Positions 5,956 to 6,438 of a DNA stretch of 6,438 bases are shown here, one piece after another. The notes under the pieces were generated by a model, which had not been told where the DNA came from, did no database searches, and was given only the letters and a program-made list of their open reading frames with translations. Every line of letters begins with the position of its first letter. Within the stretch, counting starts at the first letter, position 1. The translations under genes were made by a program, and so were the position numbers. The DNA is from Steroidobacteraceae bacterium. GTDB lineage: Bacteria > Pseudomonadota > Gammaproteobacteria > Steroidobacterales > Steroidobacteraceae. Location of the stretch: positions 1 through 6,438 of the forward strand of contig JABEVI010000254.1 of assembly GCA_013044085.1 (NCBI GenBank), given 5' to 3'.

Positions 5956-6438
5956 ATGGACGCAACCGTCGAGACGCCGGCGACGCACCGCGTACGCGTC
6001 TGGGACTTGCCGACCCGACTCTCCCATTGGGCGATCGTGACCCTGTTCGGGATCTGCTGGTGGGCCGCGAAGAGCGACCACATGCGGTGGCACCTGATCG
6101 CCGGGTACGCGTTGCTCGGCGTCGTCTGGTTTCGGCTGGCGTGGGGATTCTGGGGCGGGCAAACCGCGCGGTTCAGCGACTTCGTGCGGGGCCCCGCCGC
6201 CACGCTCCGCTACCTGCGCAAGCTGCTGAGCCGAGGGGTCGGCGATTCGCCGGCGCCCCTCGGACACAATCCGTTGGGGGCGTTGAGCGTGCTCGCGATG
6301 CTCGCACTCCTGGTGAGCCAAACCACGTTCGGCTTGTTCGCCGTCGACGTCGACGGCATCGCCTCGGGCCCCTGGTCGATGTGGGTTTCGTTCGACACCG
6401 GCCGGCGGTTCGCCCACTGGCACGCCACCAATTTCCAC
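5956..6438 (+). CDS. Cytochrome b561 (diheme membrane cytochrome), incomplete at right edge
   Basis: The first 161 residues of a bacterial cytochrome b561-type protein, an inner-membrane b-haem protein that moves electrons from quinol to an acceptor. It opens with RVRVWDLPTRLSHW (12-25), typical of b561 proteins that partner soluble c-type cytochromes. Membrane helices lie at about 22-38, 47-66 and 108-131. Candidate haem-ligand histidines are H24, H46 and H154/H156 (FAHWHATNFH at 152-161); the fourth helix and its ligand are beyond the window. GHNPLGALSVLAML (103-116) and GLFAVDVDGIASGP (126-139) are also family-like. The ATG starts immediately after the cytochrome c' TAG, with only a weak GGTGG before it, so it is probably translationally coupled. 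The partner cytochrome c' is the likely electron acceptor; this is inference from gene order. Confidence 0.92.
   Translation, partial: MDATVETPATHRVRVWDLPTRLSHWAIVTLFGICWWAAKSDHMRWHLIAGYALLGVVWFRLAWGFWGGQTARFSDFVRGPAATLRYLRKLLSRGVGDSPAPLGHNPLGALSVLAMLALLVSQTTFGLFAVDVDGIASGPWSMWVSFDTGRRFAHWHATNFH

Overview
This is a GC-rich, densely coded stretch of a Gram-negative bacterial chromosome. An outer-membrane TonB-dependent receptor, a cytochrome c' and a bacterial cytochrome b561 point to Pseudomonadota, probably a gamma- or betaproteobacterium. I cannot name a genus. GTG starts are common. I see no RNA gene, insertion sequence, CRISPR array or attachment site.

Layout from left to right: (1) 1-141 carries stop codons in all three forward frames by position 62. 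It leads into a zinc-binding-dehydrogenase-type (MDR) oxidoreductase, 142-1068 (+), whose N-terminal part appears to be missing. (2) A 65-bp gap separates it from a convergent, complete TonB-dependent receptor, 1134-3503 (-), with a signal peptide, a TonB-box-like stretch, a plug and a barrel. (3) A 168-bp divergent control region (3504-3671) separates the receptor from a two-gene unit: lemA (3672-4244, +), overlapping by four bases (ATGA) with a GIDE-domain membrane protein (4241-5191, +) that carries one textbook EF-hand calcium loop. (4) A gap of about 210 bp leads into a second unit: a cytochrome c' (about 5401-5955, +) directly abutted by a cytochrome b561 (5956 to the right edge, +, incomplete).

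How the genes may work together: cytochrome c' and b561 form a plausible periplasmic/inner-membrane electron-transfer pair, with b561 passing quinol electrons to c'. LemA and the GIDE protein are a recurring bacterial pairing of inner-membrane proteins whose biochemical role is poorly defined. The receptor imports an unidentified ligand. A functional link between the three units is not shown by the sequence; shared orientation and proximity are the only hints.

No clearly new system is visible. The points most worth a second look are the truncated dehydrogenase, the calcium loop in the GIDE protein coupled to LemA, and the uncertain start of cytochrome c'.
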